Positions 25,244-34,539 of a stretch of DNA of 64,000 nucleotides are shown in pieces. Made by a program: the position numbers and the translations under genes. Every line of letters begins with the position of its first letter. Positions within the stretch are counted from its first letter, which is position 1. The notes under the pieces are model-generated. The model did not search any database. It had not been told where the DNA came from and saw nothing but the letters and a program-made list of their open reading frames with translations. The stretch spans positions 248,001 through 312,000 of the forward strand of contig CANNDZ010000001.1 in NCBI GenBank assembly GCA_947503575.1, in the 5' to 3' direction. The DNA comes from an uncultured Kordiimonas sp. GTDB lineage: Bacteria; Pseudomonadota; Alphaproteobacteria; Sphingomonadales; Kordiimonadaceae.

Positions 25244-26836
25244 ATGACCAGAAACCCTGACCTCGCGCTCGCATCCAAAGCCTGGCCCTTTGTAGAGGCG
25301 GAGAAGCTTGTCAAACGGTTCAAAGATGGTGTGCCGGAGAAGGGCTACATTTTGTTTGAAACGGGGTATGGCCCATCGGGCCTGCCACACCTTGGCACCT
25401 TTGGCGAGGTGGCCCGCACCACAATGGTGATGAGGGCGTTTCAGGAAATTTCTGATATGCCAACCAAGCTGATTTGCTTTTCGGACGACATGGATGGCTT
25501 GCGCAAGGTGCCAACCAATGTGCCAAACCAGGAATTGTTAGCCGAAGCGCTCGGCAAACCCCTGACGGCTGTGCCGGACCCCTTTGGCACGCATGACAGT
25601 TTTGGCGCACACAATAATGCGCGCTTGAAGGCGTTCCTGGACCAGTATGGGTTTGAGTATGAGTTTCTGTCGTCCACCGAGTGTTACCGTGCAGGTCGGT
25701 TTGATGAAACGCTGGTAAAAATCTGCCAGCGGTACGACAAAATTATCAATGTCATTCTGCCCACGCTGGGGGAAGAACGCCGCCAAACCTACAGCCCTTT
25801 CCTGCCATTATGCCCGGAAACCGGAGTGGTTTTGCAGGTGCCTTTGGAAATTATTGACGCAGAAAACGGCATCATCGCTTTTGAAAGCGAGAGCGGCACG
25901 CGGTATGAACGCCCAGTCACTGGCGGCAATGTGAAATGCCAGTGGAAAGTAGACTGGGCCATGCGCTGGGATGCGCTGGACGTCGACTATGAAATGGCCG
26001 GCAAGGACCTGGATGAAAGTGTCAAACTGTCATCCATCATTCGTCGTATTTTAGGCGGCAAGCCGCCTGAAGCTTTGTCGTATGAAATGTTCCTCGACCA
26101 AAACGGCCAGAAAATTTCCAAATCCAAAGGCAATGGCATCTCGATTGAAGAATGGCTGGCCTATGCAAGCCCCGAAAGCCTGAGCCTTTATATGTTTCAG
26201 GCGCCTCGCAAGGCCAAGCGACTGTATTTTGATGTGATCCCGAAAGCGGTCGATGAATATTATACCTTTGTCTCCAAATTCCATGAGCAAGAGCTGGCGG
26301 ACCAGTATAAAAACCCTGCCTGGCACATCCACGGCGGTAACGTGCCGGTGGCAAATCTGCCGGTTTCCTTTGCTCTTTTGCTGAACCTGGTATCGGTCGC
26401 CAACACCGAGGACAAAGCAACGCTGTGGGGGTTTGTCGCCCGCTATGTGGACGGCGCGACGGCGGAGAAATACCCAACACTAGATATGCTGATGGGCTAT
26501 GCGATCCGCTACTATGAGGACTTCGTGAAGCCTGCAAAAACCTTCCGTCTGCCTACAGATCAGGAAACAAAGGCCTTTGAGAGCCTGAAAACGCGCCTTG
26601 CAGCGCTTGATGCCAGCGAGCATGACCCTGAAGTGATCATGACCGAGGTATTTTCTGCGGGTAAAGACGCGGGGTTCGAGAACCTGCGCGAGTGGTTCAA
26701 AGCATGCTACGAAGTGCTGATCGGCCAAAGCCAAGGCCCGCGCATGGGCGGCTTTATCGCGCTGTATGGCAAGCAGGAAACTATCGCGCTGATCGAGGAC
26801 GCACTGGAAGGCAAGCTGGTGGCAACCGAAAAATAG
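25244..26836 (+). CDS. lysK: lysyl-tRNA synthetase, class I
   Basis: A 530-residue class I (archaeal-type) lysyl-tRNA synthetase, which charges tRNA-Lys with lysine. The HIGH-like motif is PSGLPHLGTFGE near residue 44 and the KMSKS-like motif is KISKSKGNG near 290; LICFSDDMDGLRKVPTNVPN is also typical. Many alphaproteobacteria use this enzyme instead of the class II LysS. ATG 25244 is used; a GTG three codons earlier is possible. The gene reads away from the helicase across a 182-base gap, and its end abuts the convergent XRE regulator. Confidence 0.97.
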   Translation: MTRNPDLALASKAWPFVEAEKLVKRFKDGVPEKGYILFETGYGPSGLPHLGTFGEVARTTMVMRAFQEISDMPTKLICFSDDMDGLRKVPTNVPNQELLAEALGKPLTAVPDPFGTHDSFGAHNNARLKAFLDQYGFEYEFLSSTECYRAGRFDETLVKICQRYDKIINVILPTLGEERRQTYSPFLPLCPETGVVLQVPLEIIDAENGIIAFESESGTRYERPVTGGNVKCQWKVDWAMRWDALDVDYEMAGKDLDESVKLSSIIRRILGGKPPEALSYEMFLDQNGQKISKSKGNGISIEEWLAYASPESLSLYMFQAPRKAKRLYFDVIPKAVDEYYTFVSKFHEQELADQYKNPAWHIHGGNVPVANLPVSFALLLNLVSVANTEDKATLWGFVARYVDGATAEKYPTLDMLMGYAIRYYEDFVKPAKTFRLPTDQETKAFESLKTRLAALDASEHDPEVIMTEVFSAGKDAGFENLREWFKACYEVLIGQSQGPRMGGFIALYGKQETIALIEDALEGKLVATEK

Positions 26837-26839
26837 CAG

Positions 26840-27034
26840 TTAGGCCTCTGGACTAAAAATATCTTCAATCGCCTGCCCGAACGTGCGGGCGATTGAGAAC
26901 GCCAGCGGCAGGGAGGGGTCATACTTGCCGCGCTCTATGGCAATAATGGTTTGTCGTGAAACACCAAGCCGGTCCGCAAGGTCCGCTTGTGACCAGCCAC
27001 GTGCCGCCCGCAGGTCTTTCATGCGATTTTTCAT
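26840..27034 (-). CDS. small XRE-type transcriptional regulator
   Basis: A 64-residue helix-turn-helix protein comprising little beyond the Cro/C1 domain: LRAARGWSQADLADRLGVSR followed by QTIIAIERGKYDPSLPLAF and ARTFGQAIEDIF. It is the last gene of a three-gene operon, overlapping the preceding membrane-protein gene by 4 bases. The pairing of a short XRE regulator with a small four-helix membrane protein is common in bacteria. It probably acts as a dimer on the two 16-base palindromes over the operon promoter at 28320-28372. Confidence 0.9.
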   Translation of the reverse strand: MKNRMKDLRAARGWSQADLADRLGVSRQTIIAIERGKYDPSLPLAFSIARTFGQAIEDIFSPEA

Positions 27035-27414
27035 TTATATTTTATCGCTGTGTAAACCTGAGCAAGACCCATAGTGCCGATCAACAGCACAAAAACCCAG
27101 TGTGTTCCCATGCGGGGAAAGCCTACTCCTTCCAGAAACCCATAAGCCAGGGTTCCCATGCCAACGCATACAAACGAAATGAGAACCGCCTCCATCACTT
27201 TCAGCCGCTCCAGTTCATCCCATGTTCTGCTAAAAACCAGAACCGCACGCAAAGCCAGAAAAACACCTGTCATTGGCAATAGTGCCAGCGCAATTGCAAC
27301 CGGCGTCAAAACCTCTGTAGATTTTAGATAACTGTTCACTGCGAATAGTAGGGCTCCGTATAGGATTATGGAGCCCAAAAAATCTCGGGTATATTTTTTC
27401 GCTGCTGGTTTCAT
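27031..27414 (-). CDS. four-helix membrane protein paired with XRE regulator
   Basis: A 127-residue protein with four hydrophobic segments (about 12-28, 37-61, 75-94 and 103-123) and a short basic N-terminus. The loop between helices 2 and 3 reads SRTWDELERLKVMEA, similar to the charged loop in DUF2178-type proteins that accompany small XRE regulators. It starts 11 bases after the hydrolase stop and overlaps the regulator start. Function unknown; it may sense membrane state or anchor the regulator's response. Confidence 0.75.
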   Translation of the reverse strand: MKPAAKKYTRDFLGSIILYGALLFAVNSYLKSTEVLTPVAIALALLPMTGVFLALRAVLVFSRTWDELERLKVMEAVLISFVCVGMGTLAYGFLEGVGFPRMGTHWVFVLLIGTMGLAQVYTAIKYK

Positions 27415-27425
27415 TATGAGGCTCC

Positions 27426-28286
27426 TTATTTCAAAAAGGCTGACAAAGCGGCAGAAAAGACCTCAGGCTGATCAATCATGATGAAGTGGTAACTGTCATC
27501 AACAACCTGAATGACTTTGTTGGCAAGTCCGTCAAATTGCGTTTGGTATAAATTTTCGAGTGCGTCGCGCCCTATGGGGGCATCAGCGGAATGAGCAACG
27601 AGAACCTTGACCGGCACTTTGATGGACGCCAAAGCAGCACGATAGTCTGTTGATAGAACCTCTCTAAAAGCCTGAGCCACAGTTGCCTGGTCAGATGCAC
27701 GCGACCATGTCTCAAGCATAGGTAAAAAAGCAGGGGTGTTGGTCAATATTGCCAAGCCGTACTTTTGCTGCTGATCAAATGCAACCCGTGGCATGGAGGC
27801 CATCTGTTTGCTCATAAACTGGGCGCGCTGGCTGACAGCCTCAGGCGCAAGACCCGGCATAAATAAGCCGCCCAAAAATGGTAGGCTATCCACAACCAAA
27901 ACGACGCCAACAAGCTCTGGCGCTTCATTGGCGATCATCAACGCCATCAAGCCACCAATGGAATGACCAACAAGCACAGCGCCTTCAACATTGTTCTCGC
28001 GCAGTGTTTTTATCATTTCATCAACTGTTGTTTTGAGGAATGGTTTTTCTGGCATGCGGGCCGGTACACCAGCAAAACCAGGGGCCGAAAGAACATAAAT
28101 ATCATGGCTTTGCTGATATGCCTCCACCCACGGTTGCCACAGACCGGCGCTTGAGGCCAGACCCGGCAAAAACACCAGTGCGGGGCCTTCAGGGTTGCCG
28201 CTGTGTCTGACCTCAGCAGACGCCGCACCCGCCTGCACAAACAGCACGGTAACAACAGAAATAAATAGTCTCAGTGTAAAACTCAT
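27426..28286 (-). CDS. secreted alpha/beta hydrolase
   Basis: A 286-residue alpha/beta hydrolase with an export signal (SFTLRLFISVVTVLFVQAGA followed by ASAEV). Active-site elements are LVFLPGLASSAGLW (oxyanion hole), GHSIGG with the nucleophile serine, LVAHSADAPIG near the likely acid, and DSYHFIMIDQP with the likely histidine. It is therefore a periplasmic or secreted esterase-like enzyme, substrate unknown. ATG 28286 is chosen because GAGG lies about 8 bases upstream and the signal peptide begins there. It leads the hydrolase-membrane protein-XRE operon and lies just downstream of two operator-like palindromes. Confidence 0.87.
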   Translation of the reverse strand: MSFTLRLFISVVTVLFVQAGAASAEVRHSGNPEGPALVFLPGLASSAGLWQPWVEAYQQSHDIYVLSAPGFAGVPARMPEKPFLKTTVDEMIKTLRENNVEGAVLVGHSIGGLMALMIANEAPELVGVVLVVDSLPFLGGLFMPGLAPEAVSQRAQFMSKQMASMPRVAFDQQQKYGLAILTNTPAFLPMLETWSRASDQATVAQAFREVLSTDYRAALASIKVPVKVLVAHSADAPIGRDALENLYQTQFDGLANKVIQVVDDSYHFIMIDQPEVFSAALSAFLK

Positions 28287-28319
28287 CGCCCAACCTCTAT
28301 CAAAAAAGCACTTTCTTTT

Positions 28320-28372
28320 GTAAAGCACGCTTTACATGGGCCTGAAAACCTTAAGAGTCAAGCACCCTTTAC
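28320..28372 (-). promoter_or_regulatory. promoter with two operator palindromes for the hydrolase-XRE operon
   Basis: Two related 16-base elements lie upstream of the operon: GTAAAGCACGCTTTAC at 28320-28335, a perfect inverted repeat, and GTCAAGCACCCTTTAC at 28357-28372, differing at two bases. On the minus strand a -35 candidate TTGACT (28356-28361) overlaps the second element, and a weak -10 candidate CATGTA (28333-28338) overlaps the first with 17-base spacing. This is the expected layout for autorepression by the operon's own XRE protein. Confidence 0.6.
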
Positions 28373-28384
28373 ATCACACAATAT

Positions 28385-28413
28385 AAAAAGCCCCGCTTGA
28401 TAGCGGGGCTTTT
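28385..28413 (-). terminator. rho-independent terminator after grpE
   Basis: Stem GCCCCGC/GCGGGGC around a TTGATA loop, with A runs on one side and T runs on the other, so it can work in both directions. It ends hrcA-grpE transcription before the hydrolase operon promoter. Confidence 0.9.
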
Positions 28414-28437
28414 GAAACTTGCTTGTTTTTTTGGGGC

Positions 28438-29061
28438 TTATGCCTCGGTGTCTACCGCTTTGGCATCGCCCTTGGCAACACCCACCATCGCAGGGCGCAG
28501 TAGGCGGTCTTTTATGACATACCCAGCGGCCACAACCTGCATTACACTGCCTGGCGCGTGCTCAGTGGTTGGCACCTCAAACATGGCCTGGTGAAATTTG
28601 TGGTCAAACTTTTCACCAACTTCTGGCTCCACCTTCGTAATGCCGTATTTTTCCATGGTGTTGAGAAGCTCTCGCTCCGTCATCTCAACACCTTCAACAA
28701 ACACCTTCATTTCTTCGGCGATGTCTTCAGGCATGCTATCCAGCGCGCGGCGCAAATTATCACTAACGGACAGCATATCGCGGGCAAAACCCGTCACGGC
28801 GTAAGCGCTCGCGTCTGCACGGTCCCGATCGGCACGGCGGCGCACATTTTCCGTTTCGGCGCGCGCACGCAAAACCTGATCTTTCAGCATTGCAACTTCT
28901 TCAGTTAGCGCAGCAATTGGGTCAAGGTCGGCATCATCAGCCGGAGCATCCTGCTCTTCTGTGTTGCCCTCATCTGCTGCCTGATCTTCGGTCACTGTGT
29001 GGTCTTCGGCCGCTGTTTGGCCTTCCGTGTCTTCCGCTGGATTTTTTTCTTCTGCGCTCAT
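28438..29061 (-). CDS. grpE: nucleotide exchange factor GrpE
   Basis: A 207-residue co-chaperone that speeds ADP release from DnaK. The first 60 residues are acidic and low-complexity; then comes the long coiled coil ([20 protein letters not shown] and [20 protein letters not shown]) and the beta wing carrying [20 protein letters not shown] and [20 protein letters not shown]. It lies downstream of hrcA on the same strand with a 43-base gap, the usual alphaproteobacterial pair. A strong terminator follows it. Confidence 0.97.
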   Translation of the reverse strand: MSAEEKNPAEDTEGQTAAEDHTVTEDQAADEGNTEEQDAPADDADLDPIAALTEEVAMLKDQVLRARAETENVRRRADRDRADASAYAVTGFARDMLSVSDNLRRALDSMPEDIAEEMKVFVEGVEMTERELLNTMEKYGITKVEPEVGEKFDHKFHQAMFEVPTTEHAPGSVMQVVAAGYVIKDRLLRPAMVGVAKGDAKAVDTEA

Positions 29062-29104
29062 GGTGCGGTAATCCTTAACTCGTCAATCTTTACAAAGGGG
29101 GACG

Positions 29105-30142
29105 CTATAAAAGGCGGCCCACCACCTGGGCGGTATAATCAACCATTGGCACAATGCGAGCATAATTAAGCCGGGTAGGGCCAATTACGCCAATCACGCC
29201 AACGATTTTGTTCGCGCCATTCATATAGGGAGAAACCACCAGAGATGAACCCGATAGCGAAAATAAATTATTCTCTGACCCAATGAACAAGCGCACGCCG
29301 CGCCCGTCTTTGGCGAGTTCCATCAGTTTGATCAAGTCTTTTTTGCGCTCAAGCTCGTCAAAAAGCTGTTTCATGCGTTCCAGATCATCCGTTGCCTGCA
29401 CATTTTCAAGCAAGTTGCTGTGCCCGGAAACAATAAGAGTAGATGACGGGCTGTCCCCGCCCGCCCAGACGGCAAGGCCACTTTCCACCACTTTTTCGGC
29501 CAGCGTGTCCAGTTCGCTTTGGCGACTTTTCAACTCTGCTTCAATGCCGACAACCACATCTTCCAATGACCGGCCAGCCAGCCGTGTATTCAGGAAGTTG
29601 GTCGCCTGTACCAGCGCCGATGGTGGCAAGCCCACCGGGATGCTGATAAGACGGTTTTCGACAATGCCGTCTTCTGAGACCAGAACCACCAGCGCCCGAT
29701 CTGATGAAATAGGCACAAATTCGATATGGCGAATACGCGCTTCCTGATGAGGTACCATCACGAGCGACGCGCAATGCGACAGGCCAGAAAGCGCTTTGGT
29801 CGCGTCAGAAAGCACATCCTCGATTTGTTTGCCGGACGCAGCACATTGGCCCTTGATAGCGGCGCGTTCTTCTTTTGTAAGGTTGCCTACCTCCATCATG
29901 CCATCCACAAATAACCGCAAACCCAGGTCTGTTGGCACCCGACCGGCGGATGTGTGGGGTGATACAATGAGGCCCGACTCTTCCAGGTCTGACATGACGT
30001 TGCGGACGGTTGCAGGCGACACGCTGATGCCATCCGCCCGGCTAATGGTGCGGGACCCCACCGGATCGCCCGTATCAAGGTACGTCTCAACAATTTGCTG
30101 AAAAATCGACCTGGATCGGTCCGTCAACTTGGCAATAGACAT
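29105..30142 (-). CDS. hrcA: heat-inducible transcription repressor HrcA
   Basis: A 345-residue repressor of heat-shock genes that binds CIRCE elements. The N-terminal winged helix is seen in RSIFQQIVETYLDTGDPVGS and SPATVRNVMSDLEESGLI, and the C-terminal GAF-like part includes VLVSEDGIVENRLI and GSENNLFSLSGSSLVVSPY, ending in GVIGVIGPTRLNYARIVPMV. A GAGG is placed before its ATG. I could not find a full CIRCE element (TTAGCACTC-N9-GAGTGCTAA) upstream of it or of dnaK in this window, so its target may be groESL elsewhere. Confidence 0.97.
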   Translation of the reverse strand: MSIAKLTDRSRSIFQQIVETYLDTGDPVGSRTISRADGISVSPATVRNVMSDLEESGLIVSPHTSAGRVPTDLGLRLFVDGMMEVGNLTKEERAAIKGQCAASGKQIEDVLSDATKALSGLSHCASLVMVPHQEARIRHIEFVPISSDRALVVLVSEDGIVENRLISIPVGLPPSALVQATNFLNTRLAGRSLEDVVVGIEAELKSRQSELDTLAEKVVESGLAVWAGGDSPSSTLIVSGHSNLLENVQATDDLERMKQLFDELERKKDLIKLMELAKDGRGVRLFIGSENNLFSLSGSSLVVSPYMNGANKIVGVIGVIGPTRLNYARIVPMVDYTAQVVGRLL

Positions 30143-30366
30143 AAGAAAAGCCTCTTTATCGCTGTAAGCCTGTTTGAACGCCTTTTTGCATGGTGGATAC
30201 CTAAAAACCTAGAAACACAAGCAAGGTTCGTCAATCCTGCAGAAAAAGCCAGAACAAATGATGTGAAGGCCTTTGACCTATATGGGGTTCAGGGCTAGAA
30301 GAAGCAACTGACTGCGAAGAGCGGCCACAATGGTACCACTAAAGCCAGAACACTGAAGGATAAAGT

Positions 30367-31098
30367 ATGCGACCGAGCGGACGGACCCACGATGAAATGC
30401 GGGCGATTGAAATGATACCCGGTTTTGCCAAGCATGCCGAAGGCAGTTGTTTTGTGAAATTTGGTGATACGCATGTTCTTGTAACGGCCACCTTTGAAGA
30501 GCGGACGCCGCCATGGTTGCGGGACAGTGGCAAAGGCTGGATTACGGCCGAGTATGGCATGTTGCCAAGGGCCACGCACGGCCGGGTACCGCGCGAAGCT
30601 GCAAAGGGCAAGCAAAGTGGTCGCACGCAGGAAATTCAGCGCCTTATCGGTAGAGCGCTTCGCGCAACGGTAGACCTGGAGTTGATGGGCGAACGCCAGA
30701 TCAGGCTTGACTGCGATGTTATTCAGGCCGACGGCGGCACCCGCACTGCGTCCATTTCTGGTGCTTATGTTGCGCTCAGCCAATGCTTTGACTGGCTGAT
30801 TGAAAAAGGCGATTTGGCCGTATCGCCGTTTACTGACAGTGTGGCCGCCATTTCGTGCGGGATTTATAACGGAAACCCGGTTTTGGACCTGGATTACCCA
30901 GAGGATAGTGCAGCAGCCACAGACGCAAATTTTGTTCTGACCGGAAACGGCGGCATCGTGGAGATTCAGTCCACTGCAGAGGAAGAGCCTTTTTCGGAGG
31001 AAGAATTTATGCGCCTGCTGCGCCTGGCACGCATCGGATGTGATGAAATAAAGCGCGCGCAAGACACCGCCATCGCCGCCTACAGAGTCAAAGGGTAA
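30367..31098 (+). CDS. rph: ribonuclease PH
   Basis: A 243-residue phosphorolytic 3'-5' exoribonuclease that trims tRNA 3' ends. The start [20 protein letters not shown] is typical, as are [40 protein letters not shown] with the phosphate-binding arginines, [20 protein letters not shown] and the C-terminal [18 protein letters not shown]. An AAGGA lies upstream of its ATG. It heads the rph-rdgB-hemW run and diverges from hrcA across 224 bases in which I saw no CIRCE element. Confidence 0.97.
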   Translation: MRPSGRTHDEMRAIEMIPGFAKHAEGSCFVKFGDTHVLVTATFEERTPPWLRDSGKGWITAEYGMLPRATHGRVPREAAKGKQSGRTQEIQRLIGRALRATVDLELMGERQIRLDCDVIQADGGTRTASISGAYVALSQCFDWLIEKGDLAVSPFTDSVAAISCGIYNGNPVLDLDYPEDSAAATDANFVLTGNGGIVEIQSTAEEEPFSEEEFMRLLRLARIGCDEIKRAQDTAIAAYRVKG

Positions 31099-31104
31099 GG
31101 CCTG

Positions 31105-31707
31105 ATGGCTCGACATTTCGCGGACAAAAAGCTTGTTATTGCCAGCCATAACCAAGGCAAAGTGCGCGAAATTGGCGAGCTTTTGAGCCCTTTTGGGGTT
31201 GAGACCATATCAGCCGGTGACCTGGGGTTGCCCGAACCCGTTGAAGATGGCCTGACCTTTATCGCCAACGCAGAAATAAAAGCCCTCGCTGCGGCAACTG
31301 CATCGGGCCTGCCGGCTCTTTCAGATGACAGTGGCCTTGAGGTGCACGGCCTAAACGGCGACCCTGGGATATATAGCGCCCGGTGGTGTGGGCCTGAAAA
31401 AGACTTTTCTGTTGGCATGAGGATGATTGACCAAAAACTAGGGAACAATCCAAACCGGGCGGCTAATTTTACCTGTGCGCTGACGCTTGCATGGCCGGAT
31501 GGACATATGGAAAGCTTTGAAGGCAAGGTCTTTGGCTCTGTGACGTGGCCGATGCGCGGAGATAAGGGGTTTGGGTACGATCCAATTTTTGTACCAGACG
31601 GGTTTGATGTTACTTTTGCCGAAATGGAGCCTGCGCAGAAACATGCCATGAGCCACAGGGCCGATGCTTTCCGGCAATTGATTGATGCCTGCTTCAACCG
31701 CAACTGA
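31105..31707 (+). CDS. rdgB: non-canonical purine NTP pyrophosphatase (RdgB/HAM1)
   Basis: A 200-residue enzyme that hydrolyses dITP, ITP and XTP to the monophosphate, keeping damaged purines out of nucleic acids. Signature features are [19 protein letters not shown] at the start, [33 protein letters not shown] with metal-binding acids, [15 protein letters not shown] and the SHRADAF tail. It starts 6 bases after rph and overlaps hemW by 23 bases, so the three are one operon. Confidence 0.97.
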   Translation: MARHFADKKLVIASHNQGKVREIGELLSPFGVETISAGDLGLPEPVEDGLTFIANAEIKALAAATASGLPALSDDSGLEVHGLNGDPGIYSARWCGPEKDFSVGMRMIDQKLGNNPNRAANFTCALTLAWPDGHMESFEGKVFGSVTWPMRGDKGFGYDPIFVPDGFDVTFAEMEPAQKHAMSHRADAFRQLIDACFNRN

Positions 31708-32890
31708 CACAGCCCTGTTGCCATCTTCTTCTGTGGCGACAGAAGCAGCAATTTATGTGCATTGGCCGTTTTGCGCCAAAAAATGCCCTTACTGCGATTT
31801 CAATAGTCATGTCCGCGAGCGCGTTGACCAAACCGCCTGGCAGCAGGCAATGGTGCGCGAAATTGACGATTTTGCTGAACGGTTCCCAAACCTTAGCGCG
31901 TCATCGATTTTCTTCGGCGGGGGAACACCTAGCCTTATGCCACCGGAGACAACGGCGGCAATTATTGAGCATATTCAAAAGGTTTGGAAACCAAAAACCA
32001 ATATTGAAATAACACTGGAAGCAAACCCATCCAGTGTCGAGGCAGGGCGCTTTGCCGACTTTGCCGGAGCTGGTGTAAACCGTGTTTCTATTGGTGTTCA
32101 AAGCTTTAGGAATGCATCTTTAAAGTTTCTTGGCAGGTTACATTCAGCAGGTGAGGCCGAAGCAGCTATAAGTGTTGCGCGAGACAACTTTTCTCGTACA
32201 AGCTTTGATCTGATATATGCCCTGCCTGAACAAACAGTTGAAGATTGGCGGGCAGAGCTGCAGCAAGCGCTCGATTTTTCGCCGTCGCACCTGTCGCTCT
32301 ATCAGCTGACCATCGAGGAAAGCACTGCCTTCTATCATCAATATAAACGTGGCAAGTTCACGTTACCCGACGAATATGAGGCGACCGCCTTGTATGAGGT
32401 CACGCAGGAAATGACAGCAAGGGCCGGGCTACCAGCCTATGAAACATCGAACCACGCCCGTTTGGGCGAACAATCGCAGCATAATTTGGCCTATTGGCAG
32501 GGCAGGCCTTATGTTGGTATAGGCCCCGGCGCGCACGGTAGACTGCCAAGCGATACCCAGGGGGCAGCCATTGCACACCAACAGGTCAAGCGGCCAGAAG
32601 ATTGGCTGAAAGCGGTGGCGAAAACCGGTAACGGACTTGAGTGTTTTGAGGCCATCAACCCAACAGAAAGAGCCATTGAAGCCATCATGATGGGGCTGCG
32701 GTTGACACAGGGTATTTCAGTACCCTGGTTCGCCGAACAGTTTAAACATAGCCCAATGCACTTTTTCAACCCGTCGGAGTATTCGGCATTATTGGCAGAT
32801 GGCTATATGGCCCGGCAGGGCGACTATATTTCCCTTACTGAAAAAGGCAGGCCTGTCCTCAATTTCATCCTGCAAAAACTGTTGGCATAA
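31685..32890 (+). CDS. hemW: radical SAM heme chaperone HemW
   Basis: A 401-residue radical SAM protein. The CxxxCxxC cluster motif is CAKKCPYC in [20 protein letters not shown], followed by [31 protein letters not shown] and the C-terminal HemN-like domain with [20 protein letters not shown]. HemW delivers heme to respiratory enzymes and is distinct from the oxygen-independent coproporphyrinogen oxidase HemN, which is longer and has a fourth nearby cysteine (CxxxCxxCxC); this protein has CDF instead. The gene begins inside the end of rdgB. Confidence 0.94.
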   Translation: MPASTATDTALLPSSSVATEAAIYVHWPFCAKKCPYCDFNSHVRERVDQTAWQQAMVREIDDFAERFPNLSASSIFFGGGTPSLMPPETTAAIIEHIQKVWKPKTNIEITLEANPSSVEAGRFADFAGAGVNRVSIGVQSFRNASLKFLGRLHSAGEAEAAISVARDNFSRTSFDLIYALPEQTVEDWRAELQQALDFSPSHLSLYQLTIEESTAFYHQYKRGKFTLPDEYEATALYEVTQEMTARAGLPAYETSNHARLGEQSQHNLAYWQGRPYVGIGPGAHGRLPSDTQGAAIAHQQVKRPEDWLKAVAKTGNGLECFEAINPTERAIEAIMMGLRLTQGISVPWFAEQFKHSPMHFFNPSEYSALLADGYMARQGDYISLTEKGRPVLNFILQKLLA

Positions 32891-32955
32891 CCCACCGGTT
32901 GGTTAACAGGCTTCCACCCGCACGCCAAAAGAGTGGAGTTATCTGCGCTATACCC

Positions 32956-34365
32956 TCAATTACTCTTCAGGGCATAGCCGAAAGACGGGAAGCTTGTAGG
33001 GGCAGGGTCAACAACATCAAATCCGCCGCGTTTAATTTCCAGGACAGCCAATGCGCGCTCTGCCGTGCCGTCCGGTAAAAAACGGAACAAGCCGTCTACG
33101 CCGCTAAAACCCTCTGGTGACATCAGGCGGGCAACGGAGAAACGAGGGTCTTTGAAAGCGGCTGCGGGCTCAGCGCTGGACACTTCTTCTTCCATCGGTT
33201 CGCGGGCAAGTGTCGCCACCAATGCCATGGCATCATATGCAAGTGTTGCAATTCTAGGGGCCGCCGATCCATATGTCTGTTCAAAGCGCTCAAGAAAAGC
33301 CGCTGGCCGTGACGGGTCGGGCGCTGCAAACCATGCACCCTGCAAGGGGGGTTCACCCAACAGGGCCTCGTCATTCCAAAGGCCAGTACCCAGCAATTTA
33401 ACCCGATTGGGGTCGATTTCATAAAATGGCAAGAGGGGCGCTAGGGTGCGCATCATAGCGCCGCCTTCTGGCACCAGCACAGCATCAAAGGAGACGCCTT
33501 CCATAACCTCGGCATCTTCCAGCTTATCTGCGATCTCATCTGTCACATCATCCCGCAACGATCGCAAAAAACGAGCCTCCTGGCGCACATCTTCCCGCCG
33601 CTCATCATAGCGGGCAAGCCTTTTAACCGGCTCAAACAAAGCGTCCGGGTCTGGCGGATAACTCTCTATTGCCTCAACGGAAATACCCGCTTCCTGTGCT
33701 GCATCCCCAAAAGCCAGACGAATACGGTCACCGTATCGGCCCATGGGGATTAAGGCCCCCATGTTCGTAAGCCCCTGACCCGAAGCGTGATCAAGCACTC
33801 GCTTTACTTCGACTTCTGGCAAAAACCCCATGATAAAGCGCCCGGTGTCAGCAACGCGGCTATCGTTCGAAAACCCAATCACAGGGATGCCCACAGGCGC
33901 GAGAATGTCGCCAGCAGCTTTCACATTGCCCGCCAACAGCGGCCCCAGCACGACACTGGCCCCGAGTTCCATCGCTTCTCGGGCTCTGGCCTCGGTAACC
34001 TCAACATCGGCTTCTGTATCTAGCGGCAGGAGTTGAATTTTGGGGTCATATGCATCAAAAAGCGCCATGGTCGCCGCGCGCAACATTGCTTTTCCTGTGT
34101 CTTCTTCCGGCCCCGAAAGGGGCAAAAGTAGAGCGACAACAAGAGGTGGTTCTTCTTCTGGTGCTGAAGGCAACGGCTCAGGTGTCTCGCTTGATGGCTG
34201 TATCTCAACTTGCTGTTCCTGCGCCACAGGGCCGGGTATTGTGGTCACCACAGGCGGCTGCGAACCACCGCAAGCGACAAGAACAAATGCCATGAACGGC
34301 AACAAGGCAACTTTGAAAAACAGTCCAAAGAAGAATTTAATGGTGCTTGCGTACATTTGAACCAT
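32956..34365 (-). CDS. penicillin-binding protein activator (LpoA-type) lipoprotein
   Basis: A 469-residue lipoprotein; its signal ends in VLVACGGS, a good lipobox. After a Pro/Glu-rich linker (about residues 40-75) comes a periplasmic type I binding-protein fold: VALLLPLSGPEEDTGKAMLR, VVLGPLLAGNVKAAGDILA, IPVIGFSNDSRVADTGRFI and DAVLVPEGGAMMRTLAPLLP. LpoA-like proteins stimulate bifunctional peptidoglycan synthases. In alphaproteobacteria it is commonly divergent from rsmI, as here. The start is uncertain between ATG 34365, ATG 34356 and an upstream ATG at 34425. Confidence 0.88.
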   Translation of the reverse strand: MVQMYASTIKFFFGLFFKVALLPFMAFVLVACGGSQPPVVTTIPGPVAQEQQVEIQPSSETPEPLPSAPEEEPPLVVALLLPLSGPEEDTGKAMLRAATMALFDAYDPKIQLLPLDTEADVEVTEARAREAMELGASVVLGPLLAGNVKAAGDILAPVGIPVIGFSNDSRVADTGRFIMGFLPEVEVKRVLDHASGQGLTNMGALIPMGRYGDRIRLAFGDAAQEAGISVEAIESYPPDPDALFEPVKRLARYDERREDVRQEARFLRSLRDDVTDEIADKLEDAEVMEGVSFDAVLVPEGGAMMRTLAPLLPFYEIDPNRVKLLGTGLWNDEALLGEPPLQGAWFAAPDPSRPAAFLERFEQTYGSAAPRIATLAYDAMALVATLAREPMEEEVSSAEPAAAFKDPRFSVARLMSPEGFSGVDGLFRFLPDGTAERALAVLEIKRGGFDVVDPAPTSFPSFGYALKSN

Positions 34366-34539
34366 GGTGTTTGTTGAAATGAACGGTGTGCCATACCGCA
34401 TGCCCGGACGCGACAGTAGGTGCAAACCGACGGGCTGTAAATTACCTACTCAGAGCACAGGGCTGTTTTGTGGCAGACACACCACACCCCATTGCAGACT
34501 GTTGCATCACAAAGTGGCAAAAATTCGATAAGGTCCACC

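Noticed and set aside
30295-31155. 286-codon antisense frame over rph
   Set aside because: It shadows a highly conserved RNase PH gene, and its translation is cysteine- and arginine-rich without domain signs.
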